In this document: positions 17,068 to 25,379 of the stretch, piece after piece
Layout: the number at the start of each line of letters is the position of its first letter
Numbering within the stretch: position 1 is the first letter of the stretch
DNA from: an uncultured Acidobacteriia bacterium
GTDB lineage: Bacteria > Acidobacteriota > Terriglobia > Bryobacterales > Bryobacteraceae
Reading direction: 5' to 3'
Length of the DNA stretch: 64,000 nt
Assembly (NCBI GenBank): GCA_903875575.1
Contig: CAIQWJ010000069.1
Coordinates: 1 to 64,000, forward strand
Notes under the pieces: model-generated
Told to the model about the DNA's origin: nothing
What the model saw: only the letters and a program-made list of their open reading frames with translations
The model's database searches: none
Translations under genes and position numbers: made by a program

Positions 17068-17693
17068 TCAGTTTTCCGAGTAGAGGCTTTGGCCTTGGCC
17101 GCGGTAGGCTTCGTAGAAATGTTGGAAGACCAAGTCGCATTTTTTGACGTATAGTTCCGTGGTGTAGGTTCTCGGAAGCTGGTCGAGGATTTCCTCTACG
17201 GTGATGCGGACCATCGCCCTGGTGGTCTGTTGCTTGCGCCAGTCAAGAACCAGTTTCTCCTTTTTCAGTTTTTCCTGCAGGGCGCGGGCTACCTTCTTGA
17301 CCTCCCCGGTTTCCGGTTTTGTCAGCGTGATATCAGGCTTGGTGAGGAGATCATGACGAGTTCTTCCTCCGTCAGTTGTTCTGACCGACCGCGCTTGTCT
17401 TCGTCGTTGAGTTTTTTCGCGAAGGACATCAGTTTCGCGAAAAACGTCTCGACATTGGAGGAGCCAGCGTTGTACTCGTCGATCATCTTCTGAAATTCGG
17501 CGAGGAAGTCGATACGGGTACGGTTGAGCTTGACCATGAGCGCCAGTTTTGGCGTCAGTTTCGCGCGAAGCTTTTCGGCTTCGATGTTCTTGCGGCCTTT
17601 ATCGAAGTGGTCCTTAAGGGCTTCAAAATCGATCTGACTGAGGTCTATGTAGCGGCGCGGGTCGTTTGAAACCGGCGGCATGACGTACCCACC
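17068..17693 (-). pseudogene. hsdR: 3' remnant of type I restriction enzyme R subunit (hsdR), truncated and frameshifted
   Basis: Only the C-terminal part of HsdR, the ATP-dependent translocase and nuclease subunit, remains: RRYIDLSQIDFEALKDHF, FLAEFQKMIDEYNAG and EEFF-like text, then a frame change near 17355-17362. After it the other frame continues LLTKPDITLTKPETGE, LVLDWRKQQTTRAMVRIT and YTTELYVKKCDLVFQHFYEAY to a stop at 17068-17070. The helicase and nuclease domains (normally about 800 residues) are absent; recognisable homology begins near 17693. No hsdM or hsdS lies nearby. It is a dead fragment of a defence system beside three toxin-antitoxin loci. Confidence 0.82.
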
Positions 17694-17770
17694 GGCCGCG
17701 ACCTCCGGCGTCTGGATCCCGCAGCTCAGATCATTACGCTGTGAAGTCCGAACAGGCCGGGGCCGGCACG

Positions 17771-17794
17771 CTCCGAGTGGCACGTAATCCGCCC
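17771..17794. repeat. Dispersed intergenic repeat, CTCCGAGTGG family (copy 1)
   Basis: CTCCGAGTGGCACGTAATCC and the next bases recur with 3 mismatches at 20093-20116. The two copies bracket the HigBA-like and ParDE-like genes. The rest of 17694-17856 shows no gene. Confidence 0.5.
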
Positions 17795-17856
17795 GGAGCG
17801 CGGCCCGAAGGTTCCCAGAACGGGACTTCGGAGGAGCCTGGGGAACAGCGCGGCAG

Positions 17857-17885
17857 TTGCAGACCTGCTGCGGCGAATATATAAC
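17857..17885 (+). promoter_or_regulatory. Candidate sigma-70 promoter of the higBA-like operon
   Basis: TTGCAG (17857-17862) and TATAAC (17880-17885) are spaced by exactly 17 bp and lie 36 bp upstream of the toxin start codon. A second -10-like word (CATAAT) lies about 10 bp further down. Confidence 0.5.
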
Positions 17886-17921
17886 CCTTGACGCATAATA
17901 TCCGCCGTGTCATGATCGGAC

Positions 17922-18281
17922 TTGGCTTGGGAAGTCGAGGGTACCGATGATTTCGTCGATTGGTTTGCGGGCCTGGATGACGCTGAACAGGTGAGCGTCG
18001 GGCGGGTTGTCGATCTGTTGGTGGAACATGGTCCATCACTGCCGTTTCCCTACTCGTCGGGTGTGGAAGGCTCCAGACACAGCAAGATGCGCGAGCTGAG
18101 GATACAGCACCGCGGCAGGCCGTACCGGGTTCTTTATTCATTCGATCCCCGCCGGGCCGCGATTCTCCTTTTGGGTGGCGACAAGACCGGTAACAACCGC
18201 TGGTATGAGGAAAACGTGCCGAAGGCGGACCTCCTTTTTGACGAGTATCTGCGGGAACTGGAAACGGAAGGAGACCGATGA
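17922..18281 (+). CDS. HigB/RelE-like toxin (phage-derived Gp49-like family)
   Basis: The 119-aa protein has the Gp49-like HigB pattern: FVDWFAGLDD near the start, the central basic block SKMRELRIQHRGRPYRVLYSFDP, ILLLGGDKTG and a C-terminal amphipathic helix ending FDEYLRELE. Such toxins are ribosome-dependent mRNA nucleases. The only sensible start is TTG at 17922, which gives the family length. The stop overlaps the antitoxin start by 4 bp (ATGA), so the two are translationally coupled in toxin-first order as in higBA. The family assignment is good; activity has not been shown. Confidence 0.85.
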   Translation: MAWEVEGTDDFVDWFAGLDDAEQVSVGRVVDLLVEHGPSLPFPYSSGVEGSRHSKMRELRIQHRGRPYRVLYSFDPRRAAILLLGGDKTGNNRWYEENVPKADLLFDEYLRELETEGDR

Positions 18282-18601
18282 AAACGCATAAGTGGGCGGA
18301 TATCAAGGCCGGGCTGAAACCGGCGACCCGTACCGAAATAGCAGCGGGAGCTCGGGGACTTGCCGAGGAACTGCATCTCGCCCAGTTGCGGAAAGCGAAG
18401 GGGCTCACCCAGGAAGCGATGGCGGAATTGCTGGGGGTCAGTCAGGCCGAGGTCTCCAAAACGGAGCGTCGCGCCGAGCTTTATGTGGGTACGCTGCGAA
18501 AATTCATTGAGGCAATGGAAGGGGAACTGGTGTTGTCGGCACGATTCAAGGACGGCGTCGAAGTCCCCATCCGACTGAACGAAAACGACCGGGCGGCTTA
18601 G
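18278..18601 (+). CDS. XRE-family HTH antitoxin (HigA-like)
   Basis: The 107-aa partner of the preceding toxin contains a helix-turn-helix at about 37-75 (LAQLRKAKGLTQEAMAELLG, then VSQAEVSKTERR), the XRE/Cro fold used by HigA both to repress the operon and to neutralise HigB. A basic N-terminal segment and a short C-terminal tail flank it. The 4-bp ATGA overlap with the toxin gene and the conserved gene order support a functional pair. Confidence 0.85.
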   Translation: MKTHKWADIKAGLKPATRTEIAAGARGLAEELHLAQLRKAKGLTQEAMAELLGVSQAEVSKTERRAELYVGTLRKFIEAMEGELVLSARFKDGVEVPIRLNENDRAA

Positions 18602-19116
18602 CTGGCTGCCGGTGGTGCCGGGTTTCACCAGATCGCATCATCGTTTCCGGCAACGCGGCCACAGGAGCGCCAGCGGACGCTTCCCCGAGCCGGACTTGGG
18701 GGGCATTCATTTTTTCCACAGCGACCGTCATGCGGTATTCAACCGGATGGAATGCGGTCGATTGGCCATTTGAAAACGAATGCATTCCGGCCCTGTCGCT
18801 GTGCACGATGTGGGAAGTCCGCTCCGGCCGGATGGTCGGCCACTCGTACAATGCTGGTCCCGAAACGGCGATGTAGGAAGTCCGCCGTCGGCATTCGGTG
18901 CTCCCTGGTATTTCTTGAGTTTGCCGGCCTGGGGATGTGGGCCGGGACTCATATTGCGCCGAGCCTCCGGGGCGCGACCGTCCGGCACAACCGTCGCGAA
19001 TCCGGGCGCAGGCGCCGTATCTCCCCATGCGCCGGTTGCAGCAAAGATCGAGGCGAGCAGCGTTGCGTTTAGCACCTCGAGGCGGTAATGATAGTCTCAA
19101 AGCAGGAGGACCCTCA
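18602..19116. repeat. Gene-free stretch carrying dispersed repeats (copies R1 and R3)
   Basis: No convincing gene. It holds R1 at 18801-18853, a unit beginning GTGCACGATGTGGGAAGTCC and continuing to GGCCACTCGTACAATG, and a partial copy R3 at 18866-18888. Related copies occur at 19837-19858, 19955-20010 and 22852-22884. The strongest signal at its right end is AGGAGGA at 19104-19110, the ribosome binding site of the ParD-like gene. Confidence 0.55.
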
Positions 19117-19419
19117 TTGCCAACTCTTAGCGTAGACCTGACCGACCACCAGGAGCACTTCATCGAGAACGGCATTGCATCCGGGCGCTTCTCTAACGCC
19201 GGAGACGTGATACGGGAAGGTCTCCGTCTTGTAGAAGAGCGCGAAAACGAGGACAGTGCAAAGCTCGAATGGTTGCGCGCCGCCGCAAGGGACAGTTTCG
19301 CTTCCATCGACCGCGGCGAAGGCACCGGGTTTGAGTCCATGGACGAACTCGAAGCGTACATCCACCGAATCGGGGAAGAAGTTTCCGCCGAGATAGCCGC
19401 AGAGCGCGTGCGTGCCTGA
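19117..19419 (+). CDS. ParD-like antitoxin (type II toxin-antitoxin)
   Basis: The 100-aa protein matches the ParD/CC2985 antitoxin pattern: a ribbon-helix-helix start (LSVDLTDHQEHFIENGIASG), then RFSNAGDVIREGLRLVEE and an acidic C-terminal helix that would wrap the toxin. The frame is open further upstream, but TTG at 19117 is preceded by AGGAGGA with 6-nt spacing and gives the normal family start, so I choose it. It overlaps the downstream toxin start. ParD represses its own promoter in known systems; no operator is assigned here. Confidence 0.83.
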   Translation: MPTLSVDLTDHQEHFIENGIASGRFSNAGDVIREGLRLVEERENEDSAKLEWLRAAARDSFASIDRGEGTGFESMDELEAYIHRIGEEVSAEIAAERVRA

Positions 19420-19810
19420 AGAAAGCGGCCGGCTTAAGGCCGTTCTTTCGCCGGAAGCCCGCCGCGATATTCGGGAGGCCTTACGGTGGAGCGAGACGAA
19501 GTTCGGCCCTGATGCCAGGCTGCGTTATGAGTCCCTGATCGTTCAGGCTCTGCGCGACATTGAGAGCGACCCGTTGCGGCCCGGTTCTTCCGCGAGGCGG
19601 GATCTGACGATTGAAGGCGTTCGGACCTACCACATTGGCCTCAGCCGCGATCGTGCCAGGACGCCGACTGGCGTCGTCCACAAGCCCCGCCACTTCATCC
19701 TCTACCGCCGCCGCGAGGAGGACGGAAAAGTGATCGATATCGGGCGTGTCCTCCGCGACGACCGCGACCTGGTTCGTCACCTTCCCGTGGGGTTCCGGCT
19801 GGCAGAGTGA
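19412..19810 (+). CDS. ParE/RelE-superfamily toxin
   Basis: The 132-aa protein starts at GTG 19412, overlapping parD by 8 nt. It shows the ParE features LSPEARRDIREALRWSE at the start, a family-like middle (GVRTYHIGLSRDRA) and a C-terminal FILYRRREEDGKVIDIGRVL strand pair. ParE toxins poison DNA gyrase, whereas other fold members cleave mRNA; the sequence does not decide between these. It is somewhat longer than the usual 95-105 aa because of a central stretch and a C-terminal tail. Confidence 0.83.
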   Translation: MPEESGRLKAVLSPEARRDIREALRWSETKFGPDARLRYESLIVQALRDIESDPLRPGSSARRDLTIEGVRTYHIGLSRDRARTPTGVVHKPRHFILYRRREEDGKVIDIGRVLRDDRDLVRHLPVGFRLAE

Positions 19811-20223
19811 CTGCCCCCGGCGACCCGGTCCACAAACGGCGTTGTGGGAAGTGATCGGCACTTTGACGAGTAACGCGCTATCCGTCGAAGTGATTTGCCT
19901 GCTATGAGCGGATCGTCGGCAACTCGCTGAAGTGCCCGCCCTGCACTCCCAAGATACGGCGATGTGGGAAGTCCGCTCCGGGCGTATCGTCCCCCACTCG
20001 GAGAATGGGTCACCTTCCGTGCTCGCATGGCAGATTACTGGGGCGAAGTGCTGTGGTCGCCGGAGTCCGTCGCTAGCTCTGGGGAGACCTCTCTCCGAGT
20101 GGCGCGTAATTCGGCCCAAGCACGGTCCGACACTTCCCGGATTTGAGACTTTTGGCCCGCCCTGGGCCAATCCGACGCGTGGAAGTCCGCGCTGGTCGTG
20201 GTTGCGCGAGGCAGATTGCTGAC
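19811..20223. repeat. Gene-free stretch with dispersed repeats (R2, R4, CTCCGAGTGG copy 2)
   Basis: No gene is supported. Copy R2 (19955-20010) shares CGATGTGGGAAGTCCGCT with R1 and then diverges gradually; R4 (19837-19858) is a short relative. The second CTCCGAGTGG copy is at 20093-20116. The copies lie only between genes, in the same orientation. Confidence 0.55.
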
Positions 20224-22770
20224 TTATTTGATAGTGATCGTCAATTGGTTTGCCGTTTGCCCGTCCACGGTCAACACCACCGCAACGATGCCTTTCCCCG
20301 CCAGGCTGTTCGGTAGAAGAACGTTCACCTGATCGAGTCCCGGCAGCCCCTGGGCTCCCGCAAAGATAGCTGGCAGGTTCATTCCGCCCACAGCTACCGT
20401 TACGCCGCCCAACGAGCTCCTGCCCCGGATGCCCGTGCCGTACAGAACCAGGTACACTTGATCCGCCGGTGTACTTAGATCGATCGGCTCTGCAACATAT
20501 TGCGCCGTGGTCGCATTGTAGGTATCGACCTGTGAGTAAATCTGCGAGCCGCCTGCCTTGACTCGCAGTATTCCGGCGGCGGCAAGACCCTGTCCCGTTG
20601 TATCTGCGGAATACAGTCCAGGCGCCACCGGAAACACCGGCGCGGAACTAAGCGAAATGGTGCCATCGCTGTTTGTGATTGTGATGATCGCTACGCCGGG
20701 AGCGGCCGCTGTCGGGACCTCGAAGGCTAGCTGCGGCGGAGAGTTGACCACGTACACAAACTTGGCGGGGATGTCGACACCCGCACCATCGGTGACGAGG
20801 ACGGACGTTCCCTGATCGAATGGAACCGTTCCGAAGATCACGGCTCCAGAGCCCGGCGCCGTTGCCGGACCGTAGCTGGCGCTGGAAACGGTGTATGCCG
20901 CTGCCTGTACCCCGCCCTTCCAAGCTGGCTTGGTGTGGTCGTAGGCACCAATGTCCGGAGCGTCACCCGAGTAACCGTTGGTGTAGGGAGGGATGGCAAT
21001 GCCGCTGCCGATCGCCGGCGAGCCAGGCTGCAGCTGATAGTTGTTGTGCGCGGGATCAACGAACAAGGGATCGGTACCGGGCAGCAGGTTGTTCCGGAAG
21101 GTCGCGCCCGGCGTCGGCTCGACTGTCGAAGTGAAGATATTATTCGAGATTGTCGTTCCCGGCATTTGCACCGGACCGCTTGCGCTATATACGGACAAGC
21201 CCAGGGTCAAGCCTACATAGGTATTGTTAAAGGCCAGGTTGTTAGTGCTCGGACTGTTTAGTGCGGCTGAGAACTGTGTGTTCCATACGACGTTGTGATG
21301 GACGACGTAGTTACTGGTGCCGTTATCGAGGTAGATTCCGTTGGCATACGGTATCTTGTTATTCAGGAGCAAGCCGTGGACGTCATGACAGACGTTGTAT
21401 GCGATTTCGGTCCCCTTTCCATCGCTTTCGTAGGTGTATGTGCAGCCGCCGTCGTTGGTGCGCAATACGACGTCGTGAATGTGATTGTGCAGAATTCGTC
21501 CACTCAGTAGCGTCGAATACGAGATTCCCGCCCTGCCGGCGTTGTAGATGGTGTTGTAAGCAAAGATCGCGCCGGTTGCTGCGATGCCAATCGCGCTGTC
21601 CGCGCCGTACCCGACGTCATGGATCGTGTTGTTAAATACACGCGGCTGATTGGTCGATTCCGCGGGATACCCCACGGTCAGTGCCGGGCCAGAGCTGTAC
21701 GCAATCGTCGAATTCCGCACCACATGGTTGTTGCCCTGCAGGAGGATTCCGTTGGTACCGCCCAGCGAATACGGCGACTCACCCTCCAATGCGTCATGCG
21801 AAACGTACGCTAGATTCAAGCTGTCGAGCAAGAGGTATTGACTGTTCTGATCGGAGAAGATCGACGCTGCAAAAATGTTGATACCCTGAACGGTAATGAA
21901 CGATTTGCCCCGCATATCGAAGGCCAGTTGCCGGTGCTTCGTCTCGACCAGATGCTGGCCCGGACTGTCACTCGAAGGCATCCACAGGTAGAGCGTCGAC
22001 GAGGGCGCGTCGATGAACCATTCTCCAGCGCTATCCAATTCCGCAAGTTTGCCGGTCAGATAGTAAGGATTCGAGGGTCCGGGGACGAGCGCGTCATTGG
22101 CTTTGGTAAATGTAAATTTCACCTGGGCGGGGTTGGAGGCGGAGCCTGTGACCGAGCCGGTCTGCTACCACCACGCGGCCCCGAGCGCGGCGTGGATGGT
22201 TGCGCCGGTCCAATAACCGTCCGGTCTTGCGGGCAGGTTTGGGTCGGTGATCGTGCCCGTCGAGAGGCCAGTTCCGCCATCAATGAAAGAGCCAGCCGCA
22301 GGTTGCGCCAGGATCGGGTGGGACACGTCCAAGGTGGTATTTGGCCAACGAGCCTCGATCATCATCTGACCGTCTACAAACACCTGATTGAAGCTGGAAC
22401 TTGAGTTCGAAGACACCGGCGCCTTGTAGATGCTCCCGCCAGACAGAGTCCACGAAGTTGCAGGGATCACGTTCGCACCGCTGACGGTTACGGCCTCTCC
22501 GTTGAAGGGCATGAACGTAATCAGTGAGCCCTGGGTTCCCGAGTTCTTCGGCGTCACGCTCTCCCGGTAGATTCCGGCGCGGATGAACGCGGTGTCTCCG
22601 GCTACCATAACCGAAGCTGCTTTCTGAATCGTCTGGAATGGTAGCGCGAGCGTGCCGGCAGCACCATCTGAGCCACTGGGAGAAACGTAGTAGTTACCTG
22701 CTTGCGCCGTGGAAAGGCAGAACAGAGCGGCAGCGAGAAGTTTCAAAACGTGGGACCGGCGGCAGAGCAT
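20224..22770 (-). pseudogene. Exported beta-helix protein with Solibacter-type C-terminal domain, interrupted by an in-frame TAG
   Basis: One continuous frame of 849 codons is split by a TAG after codon 201 (AAWW-stop-QTGSVTGS). The N-terminal piece has a signal peptide (LLAAALFCLSTAQAG) and a DUF1565-like start (YYVSPSGSDGAAGT...FQTIQKAA). The rest is a right-handed parallel beta-helix with many N/I/V repeats (VRNSTIAYSSG, HDVGYG, HNHIHDV). The last 220 or so residues (AAYTVSSASYGPATAPGSGA to the end) resemble the domain found in many exported Solibacter proteins (TIGR03437). Beta-helix proteins of this shape often bind or cleave polysaccharides. The downstream half could only be made by readthrough or by starting at GTG 22122, without a signal peptide. 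A nonsense mutation from Tyr, Trp or Gln codons is the simplest reading. Confidence 0.8.
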
Positions 22771-23054
22771 GCGTGCGTTTTCTCACGCGGGTGTTGACAG
22801 TGTTCGCGATCAACGGCAGCGTTAGGAAATCTACTTCGCCGGCTCGACAACCCGTCGGCCACTCGGAGAAAGCTGGCCGGATTAGTACCCATAGTTCGGC
22901 TTGTCGTCGCCGATCCGTCAGTTGCCCGCTCAGTGAATGAAGGTATTGCGTCTCAGTCCGGGACGGGGCCGCCCTGCTACGCAGCATCGGAGGAGATCGA
23001 TCAGGGCCTCATGGAACGTGTGGCGAAGATCGTGGGCAGCCAAATAGGCAAGCG
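22771..23054. other. Intergenic stretch with a partial dispersed repeat (R5)
   Basis: No gene is seen. At 22852-22884 the words CGTCGGCCACTCGGAGAA and following bases match the second half of repeats R1 and R2 (18.8 and 20.0 kb), showing that the family extends outside the toxin-antitoxin island. Confidence 0.4.
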
Positions 23055-24368
23055 TTACCTTGGCCTAGGTTTGAACAGCAGGGAGGCAAACTCGGCGAAT
23101 TGTTGCCGCCAGAATGGCCAAACATGTGCCATGTCCGGGGCCTCATAGTAAGTCAGTTTGATCTGCTTTGAGCTGAGGAAGTCACGAAACTGGCGGGTCA
23201 GATTCAGATGATCGTCAGCAGTGCCGCAGGAAATATAAAGAAGCTTGATGTTCGCATTGGCCCTGGCGTCGAGTGTGGGAAAGATGTTTTCAAGAATTCC
23301 CGCACCTAAGACAGCCCGTTGACGAAGCGGGCCCCCGCGGCCGCCACTGGCTCCAAACGCGCCGCCTCCGCGACCGCCGCTGGCACCAAACCCGCCACCA
23401 GCACCGCCACCGCGTCCCCCGCCTGCCCCACTCGCTCCGGTCGCTCCACTCATCGCTCTCCACATTCCGTCGTACATATCGAAACCAGGACTGAAAGAAC
23501 TAATCCACTCGAACTGGTCGGTATGGCTCAGCGCCAGGAGTGACTGTGCCGCTCCCATGGAAAGCCCGCCGATGGCGTGCTCAGAAGCCTTCTTAGAGGC
23601 GTTATATTCCTTCTCCACCTGCGGAAGGATTTCCCCGATCAGCGCCTTCGTGAAATTGGGGAAGCCGGCCGCTGCACCCGTCGCGCCACCCGGAGTTCCA
23701 TAGGATGAAGGCGAAACCAAAATCATCGGCGTGGCCTTACCGCCGGCGATGAGATTGTCGAGCGTGAGGTTCGCGCCCCCCTGCAAAATCCAGTCCGGGG
23801 CTGTGTCACCCAGGCCATGAAGCATGACCACTACCGGGTACGCCTGACTGCGTTTCGCTTCATAGCCAGGCGGCGTATAAACGTAATAGACTTCCGGTCC
23901 GCCGATGATGGTGGACTTGTATTCGTGCCTGGCGACGGCTCCATGCGGTACGTCGGAAGTTGACCACGGCACACCCGGAATCAGCAGGGTGCTGGAACCG
24001 GCTCTCGCTGCGGAGGCAACAGCCCAGGCTGCGTACTGGTTGGAGGGGTCGGGGCCACGGATGCCATCCATTGAAAACGTGTAGGAGTAGATATCGGGCG
24101 CGAGGGGAGAGGGGGTCATTGCAGACCAGATGCCCTGGGCGTCTTTAGCCATGGGTAAAGGAGCGCCTATGCCGTTCACCGTCACCTCCTTTGCATTCGC
24201 GGACCGGAGCCGAAATGTCACGCGGCCGTCCGGCGCGATCTCAGGGGAAATGACGGCGGCCTGGCCGCGACCAGGACCCTGCGCGGCGACCGGGTGCGTC
24301 TGCGCGAACGCGAGAAACAGCAACGACAGCGCGGTCAAACATATCGAAAAGTAACGTCTCATCTGCAT
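23055..24368 (-). CDS. Exported esterase, Fes/feruloyl-esterase-like (esterase D / PF00756 type) with glycine-rich insert
   Basis: The 437-aa protein has a signal peptide (to about A29), an early Ig-like E-set domain (about 40-120, YSYTFSMDGIRGPDPSN) and an alpha/beta hydrolase domain (about 150-430). Likely catalytic residues are S270 in GGLSMGAA, D386 in CGTADDH and H415 in DMAHVW. This layout is shared by enterochelin-esterase-like and xylan/feruloyl esterases of environmental bacteria, so it probably cleaves ester links on plant polysaccharides or related substrates. A low-complexity insert of Gly, Ala, Arg and Ser (about 308-347) lies between nucleophile and acid, unusual for the fold. 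The ATG at 24362 (two codons in) is an equally possible start. It is monocistronic as far as can be seen. Confidence 0.82.
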   Translation of the reverse strand: MQMRRYFSICLTALSLLFLAFAQTHPVAAQGPGRGQAAVISPEIAPDGRVTFRLRSANAKEVTVNGIGAPLPMAKDAQGIWSAMTPSPLAPDIYSYTFSMDGIRGPDPSNQYAAWAVASAARAGSSTLLIPGVPWSTSDVPHGAVARHEYKSTIIGGPEVYYVYTPPGYEAKRSQAYPVVVMLHGLGDTAPDWILQGGANLTLDNLIAGGKATPMILVSPSSYGTPGGATGAAAGFPNFTKALIGEILPQVEKEYNASKKASEHAIGGLSMGAAQSLLALSHTDQFEWISSFSPGFDMYDGMWRAMSGATGASGAGGGRGGGAGGGFGASGGRGGGAFGASGGRGGPLRQRAVLGAGILENIFPTLDARANANIKLLYISCGTADDHLNLTRQFRDFLSSKQIKLTYYEAPDMAHVWPFWRQQFAEFASLLFKPRPR

Positions 24369-24812
24369 CCAAGCTTCCCCTCAAACTGTACACCTCGGGT
24401 GTCGACGTCAGGAAATGACGCGGAGCAGAGGCTTTTGTGGCCGCAATGAAGGGTCCCAACGATACTTCAGCAGGTGTGGGCGGAAACATCAATGGCGTAA
24501 CCGTGTCATGAGGGTGTCATTGTAGTGACCGGGAATAGAGTCGTTATGGCAGTGCCATAGAGACGAGAGAGTCTGTTGTTATCCGCAGACGGGGTTCGCT
24601 CTAATGCCACCAGCCCGGAGATGCCGCCGCCGTTTGTCGCCGGGCATGGAGATCACTGTCGACCTCTTGTCGGCGATGGCGGTCAGTATTGCAGTCGTCA
24701 ATGAGCAGCTGGATCGCGTGCGAAATTGATCATGGCCTGGCCTGACCAGTTTCTGATTGATTCGACAGCCCGGTGCACTCGTGAGCCGTTTTGAGCAAAT
24801 ACTTCATCCTAT
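24369..24812. other. Gene-free stretch upstream of the esterase
   Basis: 444 bases without a supported gene. It contains a near-perfect palindrome TATGGCAGTGCCATA (24545-24559) and two nearby GTGTCAT words at about 24505-24525. Either could be a regulator site for the esterase promoter, which must lie here, but no -10/-35 pair stands out. Confidence 0.4.
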
Positions 24813-25373
24813 TCAAAACCTAATCGCCGGAGACCAGGATTTCGGCTCTACCCATAGCTGGTTCGGGCGGTATGACACGACGAGCACGCGCTGGAACTCC
24901 TCCGGAAACTGAATACGCACAGCGGTGATTTCTTCGCGGGAGTTCGCATCGGCGCGTATCTCCAGGGGTTCTTCATGGTGGCCGGCGGGATCTACCATCG
25001 CCTGCATGATGCGCTGCTGAAGCATTGCCTGCACCTGTTTCGCATCGGGCCAGACCCAGTTTGCCAGCGGGAGCTCTTTGCCGCTGGCCTGGTAGAGACG
25101 GGTTTCCGCCTGAAACTTTGCCTGCGCGCGGAGCAGTTCCTTTTGCAGCAATTCCGGTTTCATCGCTGAGTAGACCATCATGAATTCGGCGATCGGTTGC
25201 TGCGGAGCCAGGGCGGCGTGAAGTGCATCGGCGTAGGCGATGTAGAGGGTCAGAGAGACGTGGGAGTTGTCGCGCAGGACGAGTGTGGCGCGGTTGTCCT
25301 GGAGGTCGTGCGCGCGCATCGCCGGTGCCAGAATGAGCGTGAGGCCGAGCGCGACTGCGGGCAGAACTTTCAT
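24813..25373 (-). CDS. Exported protein of unknown function
   Basis: The 186-aa product has a clear signal peptide (MKVLPAVALGLTLILAPAMRA). The mature part starts HDLQDNRATLVLRDNSHVSLTLYI, which reads as an extracytoplasmic beta-domain, followed by a helical stretch (about 75-125) rich in Gln, Lys and Leu and another strand-rich region (EITAVRIQFP, VLVVSYRPN). I do not recognise the family. The start of the YHYH-type open frame's stop lies 6 bp upstream, so it is probably the second gene of that transcript and may work with it. Confidence 0.6.
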   Translation of the reverse strand: MKVLPAVALGLTLILAPAMRAHDLQDNRATLVLRDNSHVSLTLYIAYADALHAALAPQQPIAEFMMVYSAMKPELLQKELLRAQAKFQAETRLYQASGKELPLANWVWPDAKQVQAMLQQRIMQAMVDPAGHHEEPLEIRADANSREEITAVRIQFPEEFQRVLVVSYRPNQLWVEPKSWSPAIRF

Positions 25374-25379
25374 GGCCGA

